Shown here piece by piece: positions 23,154 to 31,394 of a stretch of DNA of 64,000 bases (within the stretch, counting starts at the first letter, position 1; the number at the start of each line of letters is the position of its first letter). The stretch lies in assembly GCF_004366815.1 (NCBI RefSeq), contig NZ_SORI01000005.1, forward strand, positions 62,001 to 126,000, given 5' to 3'. This DNA is from Aminivibrio pyruvatiphilus. GTDB taxonomy: Bacteria > Synergistota > Synergistia > Synergistales > Aminobacteriaceae. The notes under the pieces were generated by a model. The model did not search any database. It had not been told where the DNA came from and was given only the letters and a program-made list of their open reading frames with translations. A program made the position numbers and the translations under genes.

Positions 23154-23597
23154 ATGAAAGTAAGCTATAAACTGGCTACGGTACTGGCGAATATCCTTTT
23201 TGCGGCTGCAGGGATCTTTGTCCTCAGGATGACGGGGGATTTTCCGGAAACGTTCGGCATCGGCCCCGCTTATTTCCCGAAGGTCCTCAGCATGCTGCTC
23301 ATCGGTTTTGCCCTGTACAGCACAGTTGTCGCGCTGCTCGGGGAGGGAGGAGACATCGCCCTCCCCAGGCCCGGCAACATCCTTTTCGTCATTCTGTCCG
23401 GAGTTCTGTTCATCTTCCTGTGGCTCCGCTTTCAACTCTTCTACGTCTCTTCCTTTTGCGTGGTGGTCATGATGCTCCTCTTCCTGAACCCTGAAAAAAG
23501 CATCCCGAAAAGAATCTTCGCCGCACTGGCGGCAGGGGCGGTCATCACGCTGTTCGTGTTCCTTGTGTTCGGCAGGATCCTGAACTTCCGGTTCTGA
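23154..23597 (+). CDS. tctB: TTT-family small membrane subunit TctB, operon 1
   Basis: 147 residues with four hydrophobic segments (about 7-27, 40-62, 77-115 as two, 121-142). This is the size and layout of TctB. Between TctC and TctA, 38 bases after tctC and 6 before tctA. TctB subunits assist TctA; they carry little sequence conservation, and the call rests mainly on context and topology. Confidence 0.82.
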   Translation: MKVSYKLATVLANILFAAAGIFVLRMTGDFPETFGIGPAYFPKVLSMLLIGFALYSTVVALLGEGGDIALPRPGNILFVILSGVLFIFLWLRFQLFYVSSFCVVVMMLLFLNPEKSIPKRIFAALAAGAVITLFVFLVFGRILNFRF

Positions 23598-23603
23598 GGA
23601 AGG

Positions 23604-25103
23604 ATGGAAGCCATGGATATATTTGCATTCGATCTCTTGTCGCTGTTTACCTGGCAGAACATCACGGCCATTCTCATGGGGGTGCTCATCGGCATCAGCA
23701 TCGGCATGATGCCCGGCCTTGGGCCCACCGTGGGGGTCGCCCTCGTCCTGCCCGTCACCTATACCATGAGCACGGTCCCGGCGATCCTCCTCCTCGTGGC
23801 GCTGTACCAGGCCGCGGAGTACGGCGGGTCCATATCGGCCATAACCCTCGGCATTCCCGGGACGGCCTCGGCGGTGGCCACCACCCTCGACGGAAACCCC
23901 ATGTCGAAAAAGGGCTACCCGGGGAAAGCCCTCGGCTACTCCCTGTACGCATCCTTCTGCGGAGGCCTGTTCGGAGGAGTGCTGCTCCTTGTCCTCATCG
24001 GCCCCCTCACGAAAATGGCCATCAGGTTCTCCGATCCCGAGATCTTCCTCATCGCCCTTCTCGGCCTTGTAAGCGTCGTGGGGCTCGGCTCGAAGGACAT
24101 CCCCAAGAGCATCATCTCCGTCATCTTCGGCCTGCTACTCAGCACAGTCGGCATCGACGTGTTCACCGGGGTCTCTCGGTTCACCCTCGACATTCCCTCC
24201 CTGAGCGAGGGGATTCCCTTCGTGGCCCTGATCACGGGCCTCTTCGCTGTCCCGGAGGTCATCAGTCTCGCCATGGGGAACCTCGGCACGGTCTACGTTT
24301 CCGATACAAAGAACCTCAGGGTGGGATTATCGCTCAGGGAGTTCAGGCCGGTGATAAAGACCATCCTCAAGGGCTCCGTGATCGGATCGATCATCGGCAT
24401 CATCCCCGGCGTTGGCCCCAGCGCCGCCACATGGATCTCCTACGCCGAGGCGAAGCGGTCATCGAAGACCCCCGAAGAGTTCGGCAAGGGCGCCCCTGAA
24501 GGCATCGCCGCCCCCGAGTCGGCCAACAACGCATGCGTGGGCGGGGCGCTGCTGCCCCTCCTCTCTCTCGGCATTCCGGGGTCCGGGACCATCGCGGTCA
24601 TCTCCAGCGCCTTCATCATCAAGGGCATCCAGCCCGGTCCCCAGGTATTCCAGACCCAGCCCGACCTCATTCTGGGCATCATCTGGGGCTTTATCCTCGC
24701 AACGTTCGTGGTTCTGGTGGTCGGAAAATATGCCACGGCGTTCTTCGCCCGCCTTCTCACCATACCCAATTACGTCCTGCTGACCATAGTGTTCTTCGCC
24801 GCCATGATCGGTGCTTACGGCACGCGGTTCAACCTCTTCGACGTGGGAGTCGCCTTCACCATAGGCACAATCGGCTTTTTCCTCTCAAGGCTCGACTACT
24901 CCTTCCCATGCTTCGTCATGGCCTTCATCCTGGGCAACCTCATCGAGGTCAGCCTCAGGAGGTCCCTCATGCTCTCCCGCGGAAGCTACGCCATATTCTT
25001 CACGCGGAGCTACAGCATCGCAATTATGGTGATCATCGCCGCAGTGGTGTTTTTCACCATCTGCAGCAGGCTCAAAAAAGCGCGGCAGGAGCAGGGGGCC
25101 TGA
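23604..25103 (+). CDS. tctA: TTT-family large membrane subunit TctA, operon 1
   Basis: 499 residues, about twelve transmembrane segments. Family marks: GMMPGLGPTVGVALVLP near residue 35, YGGSISAITLGIPGTASAVATTLDG, then the second repeat GIIPGVGPSAATWISY and NNACVGGALLPLLSLGIPGSG. The repeated GxxPGxGP motifs are the conserved core of the two inverted halves. It imports the acid in a cation-coupled manner in the characterised Salmonella system. Alternative ATG nine bases downstream cannot be excluded. Confidence 0.92.
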   Translation: MEAMDIFAFDLLSLFTWQNITAILMGVLIGISIGMMPGLGPTVGVALVLPVTYTMSTVPAILLLVALYQAAEYGGSISAITLGIPGTASAVATTLDGNPMSKKGYPGKALGYSLYASFCGGLFGGVLLLVLIGPLTKMAIRFSDPEIFLIALLGLVSVVGLGSKDIPKSIISVIFGLLLSTVGIDVFTGVSRFTLDIPSLSEGIPFVALITGLFAVPEVISLAMGNLGTVYVSDTKNLRVGLSLREFRPVIKTILKGSVIGSIIGIIPGVGPSAATWISYAEAKRSSKTPEEFGKGAPEGIAAPESANNACVGGALLPLLSLGIPGSGTIAVISSAFIIKGIQPGPQVFQTQPDLILGIIWGFILATFVVLVVGKYATAFFARLLTIPNYVLLTIVFFAAMIGAYGTRFNLFDVGVAFTIGTIGFFLSRLDYSFPCFVMAFILGNLIEVSLRRSLMLSRGSYAIFFTRSYSIAIMVIIAAVVFFTICSRLKKARQEQGA

Positions 25104-25197
25104 AGATACAGAGGGAACCTGGAGAAAAGGTACCTCTTCCCCCTGCCTGCGGCTTCAGGGCAACCCAGTAACACATAACAGAAAGGATAGTGGCAGA

Positions 25198-26064
25198 ATG
25201 AATACAGCGAGAGAAACACCAGGATTTGCGGCGCCGGAAAACGCCTGTGATTCCCACTTCCACATCTTCGGCGACCCGAAGAAGTACCCCTACAAATCGG
25301 ACCTGCGCTACACCCCCCAGGTCTCCACTGCGGAAGACTACCGCGAACTTGCGGGCCTCCTCGGGATCAGGCGCATGGTCACCGTCCAGCCGAGCTGTTT
25401 CGGCACCGACAACACCTGCCAGCTTGATGCCGCCGCGCTGTACGGTGTCGAAAACTGCCGCGTCATCGTGGACGTGGACGAATCGGTTTCCTCCAAGGAG
25501 ATGGACCTGCTCCACAGCCAGGGGGCCCGGGGCATCCGCATCAACGTTAACCCCATACAGCCCCTCACCGCAGGCCTTCCCGAGAGCCTCCTTCCAAAAA
25601 TAACGGCGATGGAGGCTCGGTGCAAGGAATTCGGCTGGTCCCTGGACTTCCTCTTCCCCGACTGGCTCACCACCGAAATGTTCCCATCCCTGGACAAACT
25701 CCGGGTGCCGTTCACTATCGCTCACCTGGGAATGAACAAGGCATGCAACGGAACGGAGTCACGGGGCTTCGCCCGGCTTCTCGATCTCGTGAAGAACGGG
25801 GAAGGGTACGCTTATCTCAAGCTCACCGCGCCCTACCGTATATCTCTCGACCCCGACTACTCCGACGTTATTCCCCTCGCACGGGCCGCATTCGAGGCAG
25901 CCCCGACCCGCATGGTATGGGGAAGCGACTACCCCCACGCATCCTTCGGCCATCACGACACGGTGAAGATCTTCAACCTCCTGCTCCGCATATTCCCCGA
26001 CGAAAAGGAGCGGAAGACGGTCCTGGCGGATAACCCGGAGGAACTCTACGGCTTCGGGAAGTGA
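25198..26064 (+). CDS. Amidohydrolase-2 family metal hydrolase (PDC hydrolase/LigI-like)
   Basis: 288 residues, TIM barrel of the amidohydrolase-2 family. Metal ligands appear as CDSHFHIFG (HxH) near the N-terminus, later SLDFLF, AHLGMNK, and the C-terminal WGSDYPH with the catalytic Asp. The style is closest to 2-pyrone-4,6-dicarboxylate lactonase, which opens a dicarboxylate lactone, but substrate cannot be fixed. Located between the transporter and the aldolase, so it probably acts on the imported compound. Ribosome site GAAAGGA. Confidence 0.75.
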   Translation: MNTARETPGFAAPENACDSHFHIFGDPKKYPYKSDLRYTPQVSTAEDYRELAGLLGIRRMVTVQPSCFGTDNTCQLDAAALYGVENCRVIVDVDESVSSKEMDLLHSQGARGIRINVNPIQPLTAGLPESLLPKITAMEARCKEFGWSLDFLFPDWLTTEMFPSLDKLRVPFTIAHLGMNKACNGTESRGFARLLDLVKNGEGYAYLKLTAPYRISLDPDYSDVIPLARAAFEAAPTRMVWGSDYPHASFGHHDTVKIFNLLLRIFPDEKERKTVLADNPEELYGFGK

Positions 26065-26071
26065 CCCGTGC

Positions 26072-26866
26072 ATGGACATCCTGAAAAAGAACCCCCTCAA
26101 ACGAGCGATCCTGGAAAAAAGAGCGGCCTTCGGCATATACGTAGAGGAGGCGTCCCCCACCATTGTGGAGCTCGCCGCCCTTGCGGGCCTTGATTTCGTC
26201 CGGCTCGACTGGTGTCACGGGCCCTTCTCACCGGCCACATTGATGAACCAGGTCACCGCCGCCGAGAGCAGGGGGATAACTCCCCTCGTTCGGCTCGAGT
26301 GCAATGAACAGAACGTGGGTCTTGCCCTCGAGCTTGGGGCCATGGGAGTCATCATCCCGGGAGTCTCCGATGTCTCCGCAGCCGAGAGGGCAGTGGACGC
26401 CGTGAAATTCGCCCCAGTGGGGAAGCGGGGGCTCTTCTCCGCGGCGAGAAAATCGGGGTTCGGTAGTGTGGGCAGCGCCGAATTCACCCGGTGGACCAAC
26501 GAGGAAGTGCTGCTGGGAATACAGATCGAAACACTCGAGGCCATCGAAAACCTGGATGAGATCCTTGCCGTGGAGGGGATCGACATCGTCCAGAGCGGGA
26601 GGGGTGACCTCTCCAACGCCTTGGGCGTTCCGGGGGAGAAAACCCACCCCCGGGTCATAGAGGCCGAGGAAAAGATATTCGGAAAAGCCCTCTCTCGGGG
26701 GCTCGCCATCTCACCCCAGCTCGACCCCTACGCCCCGGGCTTCGAGGAAGAGGTCGCCGCCTGGGTGGAGAAGGAGGCCTATCTCATCTCCCTCGGCATC
26801 GACCAGGCCATCATAAAAAAAGCCTTCCAGGGCATCGTGAAAAAGACCTCTCACATCTCCCGGTAG
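26072..26866 (+). CDS. HpcH/HpaI-family aldolase
   Basis: 264 residues. Class II 2-oxo-acid aldolase barrel: GIYVEEASPTIVELAALAGLDFVRLDWCHG, GVIIPGVSD (metal site region), RGLFSAARKSG and VQSGRGDLSNALG. The family cleaves 4-hydroxy-2-oxo acids to pyruvate plus an aldehyde or acid. Together with the upstream amidohydrolase it gives a hydrolysis-then-cleavage route for an imported acid, an inference from context. It starts seven bases after the previous stop. Downstream, the LysR gene converges with no clear terminator between. Confidence 0.82.
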   Translation: MDILKKNPLKRAILEKRAAFGIYVEEASPTIVELAALAGLDFVRLDWCHGPFSPATLMNQVTAAESRGITPLVRLECNEQNVGLALELGAMGVIIPGVSDVSAAERAVDAVKFAPVGKRGLFSAARKSGFGSVGSAEFTRWTNEEVLLGIQIETLEAIENLDEILAVEGIDIVQSGRGDLSNALGVPGEKTHPRVIEAEEKIFGKALSRGLAISPQLDPYAPGFEEEVAAWVEKEAYLISLGIDQAIIKKAFQGIVKKTSHISR

Positions 26867-26918
26867 GCCCTCAGCCTTTCCATTCGCGTCATTTCCGACT
26901 TCCCCCGCAGGGCACTTT

Positions 26919-27803
26919 TCACAAGCCCTTCGGGGGAGGGCATTCCGCCCTGATGAACGAGACGAACTTTCTCACTGCCGTGAGGTCGAGGTATTTCCTG
27001 TCGTACACCATGTATGTCTCCCGCTGCATGGGCTTCCCCTCATGGTCCCTCAGGGCTTCCACGAACAGGCCGCTGCTTCCGCCGTCGAGACAATACTGGG
27101 GAACTATGGCGTACCCCAGACCCTGCCGGACCATCTGGATGCACGTCTGGCTGTCGGTCACCTCCATCCCGGTCTTCATGTGGCAGGCGAACATCTTCTG
27201 CCACCATACCTCCAGCGAGTCGTGCAGGGGAGGGTCAGTGGAGTAGACCACCCTGGGCGTCCGGGGCAGATCCTCAAGGGAAATGGCAGACCCCGATATG
27301 AGGCACACGTTTTCCCTGTTGATCAGGAAACCCTCCAGGTTGGGCTGCTTCACCATCCCTCGGACGAAGGCCACGTGAAGCTCTTCGTTCCGCAGCCACT
27401 TGAGGATCTCGAAGGTGTACGCACTTCGGATGTGCACCCGGATCTCCGGGTTCCGCGCCGAAAAAACGCGGATAAGCCCGGGCAGTACCCTGTGGGCGAA
27501 CCGGTTCGGGGCCCCGATCCGGATCATACCCTTCGTCCGCAACACCCCCATGTTCTGGACCGTGTCCTTCGCCTCCTGAAGCCGGTTCAGCATCTCCACC
27601 GCATAGGCTGCCACATGCTCACCCTCGGAGGTGAACTCCACCCCCCGGGCGCTCCTCAGAAGAAGTTTCACGCCGAACTCTTCCTCCAGGTTCCTGATCC
27701 GCTTGCTCAGGGCAGGCTGGGAAATAAACAGCAACTCAGAAGCCTTCGTGATGTTTCCTGTCTCGCGGAGCACTTTCAGCGCCTGCCAGTCCTTTGTATC
27801 CAT
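26919..27803 (-). CDS. LysR-family transcriptional regulator
   Basis: 294 residues. N-terminal helix-turn-helix (LKVLRETGNITKASELLFISQPALSKRIRNLEEEFG) is a textbook LysR domain. The C-terminal half has the periplasmic-binding-like effector fold (MIRIGAPNRFAHRVLPGLI, GLGYAIVPQYCL). It converges on TTT operon 1 and probably senses the imported acid or its product. A TATAAT on the minus strand at 27865-27860 lies 57 bases before the start, without a clear -35. Confidence 0.88.
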   Translation of the reverse strand: MDTKDWQALKVLRETGNITKASELLFISQPALSKRIRNLEEEFGVKLLLRSARGVEFTSEGEHVAAYAVEMLNRLQEAKDTVQNMGVLRTKGMIRIGAPNRFAHRVLPGLIRVFSARNPEIRVHIRSAYTFEILKWLRNEELHVAFVRGMVKQPNLEGFLINRENVCLISGSAISLEDLPRTPRVVYSTDPPLHDSLEVWWQKMFACHMKTGMEVTDSQTCIQMVRQGLGYAIVPQYCLDGGSSGLFVEALRDHEGKPMQRETYMVYDRKYLDLTAVRKFVSFIRAECPPPKGL

Positions 27804-27949
27804 CCGGGCACCACCTTCGCACGACGGGAACTAAAAGCGAAATTCACAACTTGAACCCTATTATACCCCCCGCACCTGCCCCATACCGAACGGTACGTAC
27901 GGTGGTGTGAAAGGACGGGGGGCCTTGCCACCACCATCTCCTACTCGAT

Positions 27950-28016
27950 TGAAGGCTTTTCAGAAGCAAACCCGGGCCCTTCACTCTCTTACGGACGACA
28001 ACAAAGACTTTCGTCC
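27950..28016. repeat. Degenerate copy of the dispersed repeat
   Basis: GCTTTTCAGAAGCAAACC, then CCCTTCACTCTCTTACGGACGACAACA, resembles the diverged units near 21660-21705 (CCCTTCAAAAGCAACACC, then a CTCAGGACGACAAC ending). It also forms a GGACGA/TCGTCC hairpin. It lies in the 345-base gap between the LysR and DUF4332 genes. The rest of that gap holds promoter elements only. Confidence 0.4.
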
Positions 28017-28049
28017 CGGTGTGGTTTCATAATCGAATAATAATTCACC

Positions 28050-28077
28050 TTGACTTCTTCCCGACAATCGGTATATT
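28050..28077 (+). promoter_or_regulatory. Promoter of the DUF4332 gene
   Basis: TTGACT (28050-28055), 16-base spacer, TATATT (28072-28077), 72 bases before the start codon. The AT-rich leader after it is unlike its GC-rich surroundings. Confidence 0.6.
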
Positions 28078-28148
28078 TGAGGTATAGAAAAAATTTTCAG
28101 TTTGTTTCTGTTTTTATTTCCTAAAACACTACAGAAAGGAGATTGAAA

Positions 28149-28553
28149 ATGGCGAACCTCGAAAAAGTCGAAGGCATCGGCGAAGTCTACGGAAAGAAGC
28201 TCCGGGACGCGGGTGTGAACAATACGGACATGCTCCTCGAGGCGGGGAGCACGAGGAAAGGGCGGGACGAGCTTGCCGTGAAAACGGAGATTGCTTCGAA
28301 GCTGATCCTCGAGTGGGTGAACCACGTGGATCTCTTCCGGGTGAAGGGCGTGGGGGAGGAGTACGCCGACCTCCTGGAGGCCTCCGGCGTGGATACGGTC
28401 CCCGAGCTCGCCCAGAGGAGGGCGGACAACCTGCACAAAAAAATGGCCGAGGTGAACGGAGAGAAAAAGCTCGTCCGGCAGCTTCCGTCCGAAAAACAGG
28501 TGCAGGAGTGGATTGACCACGCGAGGGAACTTCCGCGGAAAATCCAGTACTGA
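28149..28553 (+). CDS. DUF4332-type helix-hairpin-helix protein
   Basis: 134 residues, ATG at 28149 after AGGAGATTGAAA. Two helix-hairpin-helix-like repeats are visible: VEGIGEVYGKKLRDAGVNNTDMLLEAG and VKGVGEEYADLLEASGVDTVPELA, each in the I-G-x-x-Y/A-x-x-L pattern of DUF4332. Such domains occur in small proteins thought to bind DNA or act as adaptors; no enzyme residues are present. Strong monocistronic signals (promoter before, terminator after) suggest a well-expressed gene. Confidence 0.8.
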   Translation: MANLEKVEGIGEVYGKKLRDAGVNNTDMLLEAGSTRKGRDELAVKTEIASKLILEWVNHVDLFRVKGVGEEYADLLEASGVDTVPELAQRRADNLHKKMAEVNGEKKLVRQLPSEKQVQEWIDHARELPRKIQY

Positions 28554-28567
28554 GAAGGCTGCCTGAC

Positions 28568-28611
28568 CGGGGCGGGAGGGGCGTACCGGCTCCTCCCGCC
28601 CCGTTTTTTTT
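28568..28611 (+). terminator. Intrinsic terminator after the DUF4332 gene
   Basis: A 12-bp GC stem (28568-28579 with 28592-28603) with a 12-base loop, followed by eight T. Confidence 0.9.
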
Positions 28612-28677
28612 ACCCCTTCCGCCCAGGGCGGAACATTCCTCATCGCCTCCCGATGGGAGTTTTTCTTCCCTCTCCCA

Positions 28678-28706
28678 TTGACATTCCCCTCCCCTGTCCC
28701 TAGAAT
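28678..28706 (+). promoter_or_regulatory. Promoter of the ROK/xylose isomerase operon
   Basis: TTGACA (28678-28683), 17-base spacer, TAGAAT (28701-28706). It is overlapped at its 3' end by the XylR-like operator. Confidence 0.75.
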
Positions 28707-28730
28707 TGGTTTGTTTCTTCAATAAATTAA
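28706..28730 (+). promoter_or_regulatory. XylR/ROK-type operator
   Basis: TTGGTTTGTT, five bases, AATAAATTAA: a 25-base imperfect palindrome close to the XylR consensus TTWGTTTRTT-N5-AAYAAACWAA. It overlaps the -10 of the promoter that reads the ROK gene and xylA, so repression by the encoded ROK protein is likely. Confidence 0.55.
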
Positions 28731-28775
28731 TTATCGGTCCCCGCGGCAGACTGCGGGGCAGAGGAGGAAGCGGTG

Positions 28776-29966
28776 ATGAGGATTCGCGCCATCAACGCGG
28801 AAAAAATGGGGCTGTCCAACAGGCTGACCCTGATCAACCTCATCCGGACGAACCCCGGGGTGAGCAGGAGGGAACTTTCCAGGCTCGCGGGGCTTGATCC
28901 AAGCACGGTCACAAAGATCATCACCTCCCTTCTCGACAAGGGGCTCGTGGTGGAGCAGGGAGTTCGTGACGCCGACCAGCCGGGCAGAAAGTCCATCATG
29001 CTCCGGGTCTCCAGGGACGCGGCGGTCTGCCTGGCTGCGGAGGTCGGTGTGGAGAGCACCCGTATAGCCGCGGGATACCTGGATGCTTCCTTCGAAGTGC
29101 TCGAAGAGTTTCCCACCCCGTCGGACCAGGATTCATTTTTCCGCGTCTTCGCCGAACGGATGGAGTCCGTCCGGTCCCCCGCGGGGGCAAGGGAATTCTG
29201 CGCCCTGAGCTTCGCCGTTCCCGGGATGGTGGAGTGGGGAAGCAACATCCTGAAGCACCTTCCCCATATGGGATGGAAGGACGTGAACCTGGGCGAGAAC
29301 CTGCGGCGGACCCTTCCGTGGCTTGACCTTCCCGTGTTCGCCGCCAACGAGGCAAAGCTCTCCCTCATCGCCGAGATGTTCCGCAACCCTGGAATTTCCC
29401 GCCTCCACAGCGGCATCTACGTCTACCTTTCCCAGGGAGTGGGGGGTGCCGTCCTTGTGGGCGACAAGATCATCCACGGAGCGGGAAACACTGCCGGCGA
29501 GCTGGGGCACATGGTCATCGACGCCTCCGGCCCCCTCTGCCACTGCGGCAGCAGGGGGTGTTTCGAGACCTTCGTCTCCATCGACAGGGTCGTGAAGAAT
29601 TACGAGGAGAGGAAGGAGCCCCTTCCGGGGCGGAACTTCCGGGAAAAATTCCGGCTCCTCCTCGACCGGTCCTCGTCGGGGGACGGAGCGGCTTCGGATG
29701 TCCTGGAGGAAATGAAGGAGTACCTGGCCATCGGTCTCTCGAACCTCGCCAACATTCTCAACCCCGATTTCATCATGCTCGGAGGTGTGGGCTCCATTTT
29801 CCCCTCCGCCTTCATCCGCTCGGTGAGCGACGCGGTGACCGCCAGGGCCCTCGGTCCGGCAGGGGCGGAACTGCTCTTCACCAGGGCATCCCTGGGCATC
29901 GAATCCGCCGCCCTTGAAGGGGCGACGCTCATGGCCATGAACCACCATATCAAAAAGGTGATCTGA
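28776..29966 (+). CDS. xylR: ROK-family transcriptional repressor (XylR-like)
   Basis: 396 residues. An N-terminal winged helix ([37 protein letters not shown]) is joined to a ROK sugar-kinase-like domain. The ROK zinc motif reads [10 protein letters not shown]; the glucose-kinase-like segment is [32 protein letters not shown] at 28776 with GGAGG eight bases upstream. Next gene is xylose isomerase, 34 bases downstream, so the likely inducer is xylose. Confidence 0.85.
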   Translation: MRIRAINAEKMGLSNRLTLINLIRTNPGVSRRELSRLAGLDPSTVTKIITSLLDKGLVVEQGVRDADQPGRKSIMLRVSRDAAVCLAAEVGVESTRIAAGYLDASFEVLEEFPTPSDQDSFFRVFAERMESVRSPAGAREFCALSFAVPGMVEWGSNILKHLPHMGWKDVNLGENLRRTLPWLDLPVFAANEAKLSLIAEMFRNPGISRLHSGIYVYLSQGVGGAVLVGDKIIHGAGNTAGELGHMVIDASGPLCHCGSRGCFETFVSIDRVVKNYEERKEPLPGRNFREKFRLLLDRSSSGDGAASDVLEEMKEYLAIGLSNLANILNPDFIMLGGVGSIFPSAFIRSVSDAVTARALGPAGAELLFTRASLGIESAALEGATLMAMNHHIKKVI

Positions 29967-30000
29967 AGCGGCCACCTTATCCGCAAAGGAGGAATCAGCA

Positions 30001-31329
30001 ATGGGAGAATACTTCCCCGGCGTGGGAAAAATCCGGTATGAAGGCCCCCTTTCCCCAAATCCCCTGGCCTTCAGGGAGTACCATGCCGACGAGATCGTGG
30101 CGGGAAAGCCCATGAAGGAACATCTCCGGTTCGCCATGTCGTGGTGGCACACCATCTGCTCCCGGGGGAAGGACATGTTCGGCGATGAGGCAGCCGTCCG
30201 TCCCTGGGACCAGGAGGCCGACCCCATGAAGCGGGCCCTGATGGCGGCGGACGGAGCCTTTGAGTTCATGGAGAAGCTCGGGCTGGAATTTTTCTGCTTC
30301 CACGACAGGGATATCGCTCCCGAGGGAGAGACCCTTGCCGAAACCAACGCCCGGCTCGACGAGGTCGCCGCCCATATCCGGGAGCACATGAAGAGGACCG
30401 GAATACGGCTGCTGTGGGGAACGGCCAATCTCTTCAGCCATCCCCGGTACGTCCACGGGGCGGCCACCTCCTGCAATGCCGACGTGTTCGCCTTCGCCGC
30501 CGCCCAGGTGAAGAAGGCCATGGAGCTTACCCGGAACCTTGGAGGAGAGGGGTATGTCTTCTGGGGCGGCCGGGAAGGATACGAGACCCTGCTCAACACC
30601 AACATGGAACTCGAGATGGACAACCTCGCCCGGTTCCTGAAGATGGCCGTCGACTACGGGCGGAAAATCGGCTTTTCGGGGCAGTTCCTCATAGAGCCCA
30701 AACCGAAGGAGCCGACGAAGCACCAGTATGACTACGACGTGGCCTCGGTTCTGGCTTTTCTGAGGAAATACGGTCTCGAAAAGGACTTCAAAATCAACAT
30801 CGAGGCAAACCACGCCACACTGGCGGGTCACACCTTCCACCATGAGCTTCACCTTGCCCGTGTCAACGGCATGCTCGGGAGCATCGACGCCAACCAGGGA
30901 GACCTCTTCCTCGGCTGGGACACCGACAATTTCCCCACGGACCCCTTCACTACCACCCTCGCCATGGTGGAGGTGCTGAAAAACGGAGGCATCGCTCCCG
31001 GCGGGCTGAACTTCGACGCCCACGTGCGCCGGCCCTCCTTCCAGGACGACGACCTCTTCCTCGCCTATATCGCCGGAATGGACGCCTTCGCAAAGGGGCT
31101 CCGGGTCGCCGCGGACCTGCTGGAGAGCGGCGAGATAGAGGAGTTCGTCGAAAAGAGGTACGGGAGCTTCGCCTCCGGCATAGGAAAGCGGATCCTGGAC
31201 GGGACCGCCGGGTTCGAGGAGCTGGAGGCCTACGCCCTTGCAAAAGGCCGGATCGAAAATTCCTCTGGCCGGCAGGAGCTGCTGGAATCCATCCTGAACA
31301 GGTACGTGCTGAATTCCGGGGCCCGCTGA
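30001..31329 (+). CDS. xylA: Xylose isomerase
   Basis: 442 residues, the size of class II enzymes. Interconverts xylose and xylulose. Active-site and metal residues are visible: [12 protein letters not shown] (catalytic His and Asp), [39 protein letters not shown] and WDTDNFP. AGGAGG precedes the ATG. It is transcribed with the ROK repressor. No xylulokinase or xylose transporter is found beside it, so the pathway must be completed elsewhere or the enzyme serves another sugar such as glucose/fructose. Confidence 0.95.
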   Translation: MGEYFPGVGKIRYEGPLSPNPLAFREYHADEIVAGKPMKEHLRFAMSWWHTICSRGKDMFGDEAAVRPWDQEADPMKRALMAADGAFEFMEKLGLEFFCFHDRDIAPEGETLAETNARLDEVAAHIREHMKRTGIRLLWGTANLFSHPRYVHGAATSCNADVFAFAAAQVKKAMELTRNLGGEGYVFWGGREGYETLLNTNMELEMDNLARFLKMAVDYGRKIGFSGQFLIEPKPKEPTKHQYDYDVASVLAFLRKYGLEKDFKINIEANHATLAGHTFHHELHLARVNGMLGSIDANQGDLFLGWDTDNFPTDPFTTTLAMVEVLKNGGIAPGGLNFDAHVRRPSFQDDDLFLAYIAGMDAFAKGLRVAADLLESGEIEEFVEKRYGSFASGIGKRILDGTAGFEELEAYALAKGRIENSSGRQELLESILNRYVLNSGAR

Positions 31330-31349
31330 AGGGAGCGGAACAGAAAAAG

Positions 31350-31383
31350 AGAGCGGGACGGGAGAATTCTCCCGTCCCGCTCT
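31350..31383. terminator. Bidirectional terminator between xylA and the clostripain gene
   Basis: A perfect 17-bp inverted repeat centred on GAATTC (AGAGCGGGACGGGAGAA and its complement), flanked by an A-rich run on one side and a T-containing stretch on the other. It separates two convergent genes. Confidence 0.75.
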
Positions 31384-31394
31384 TGCTGTTTCCG

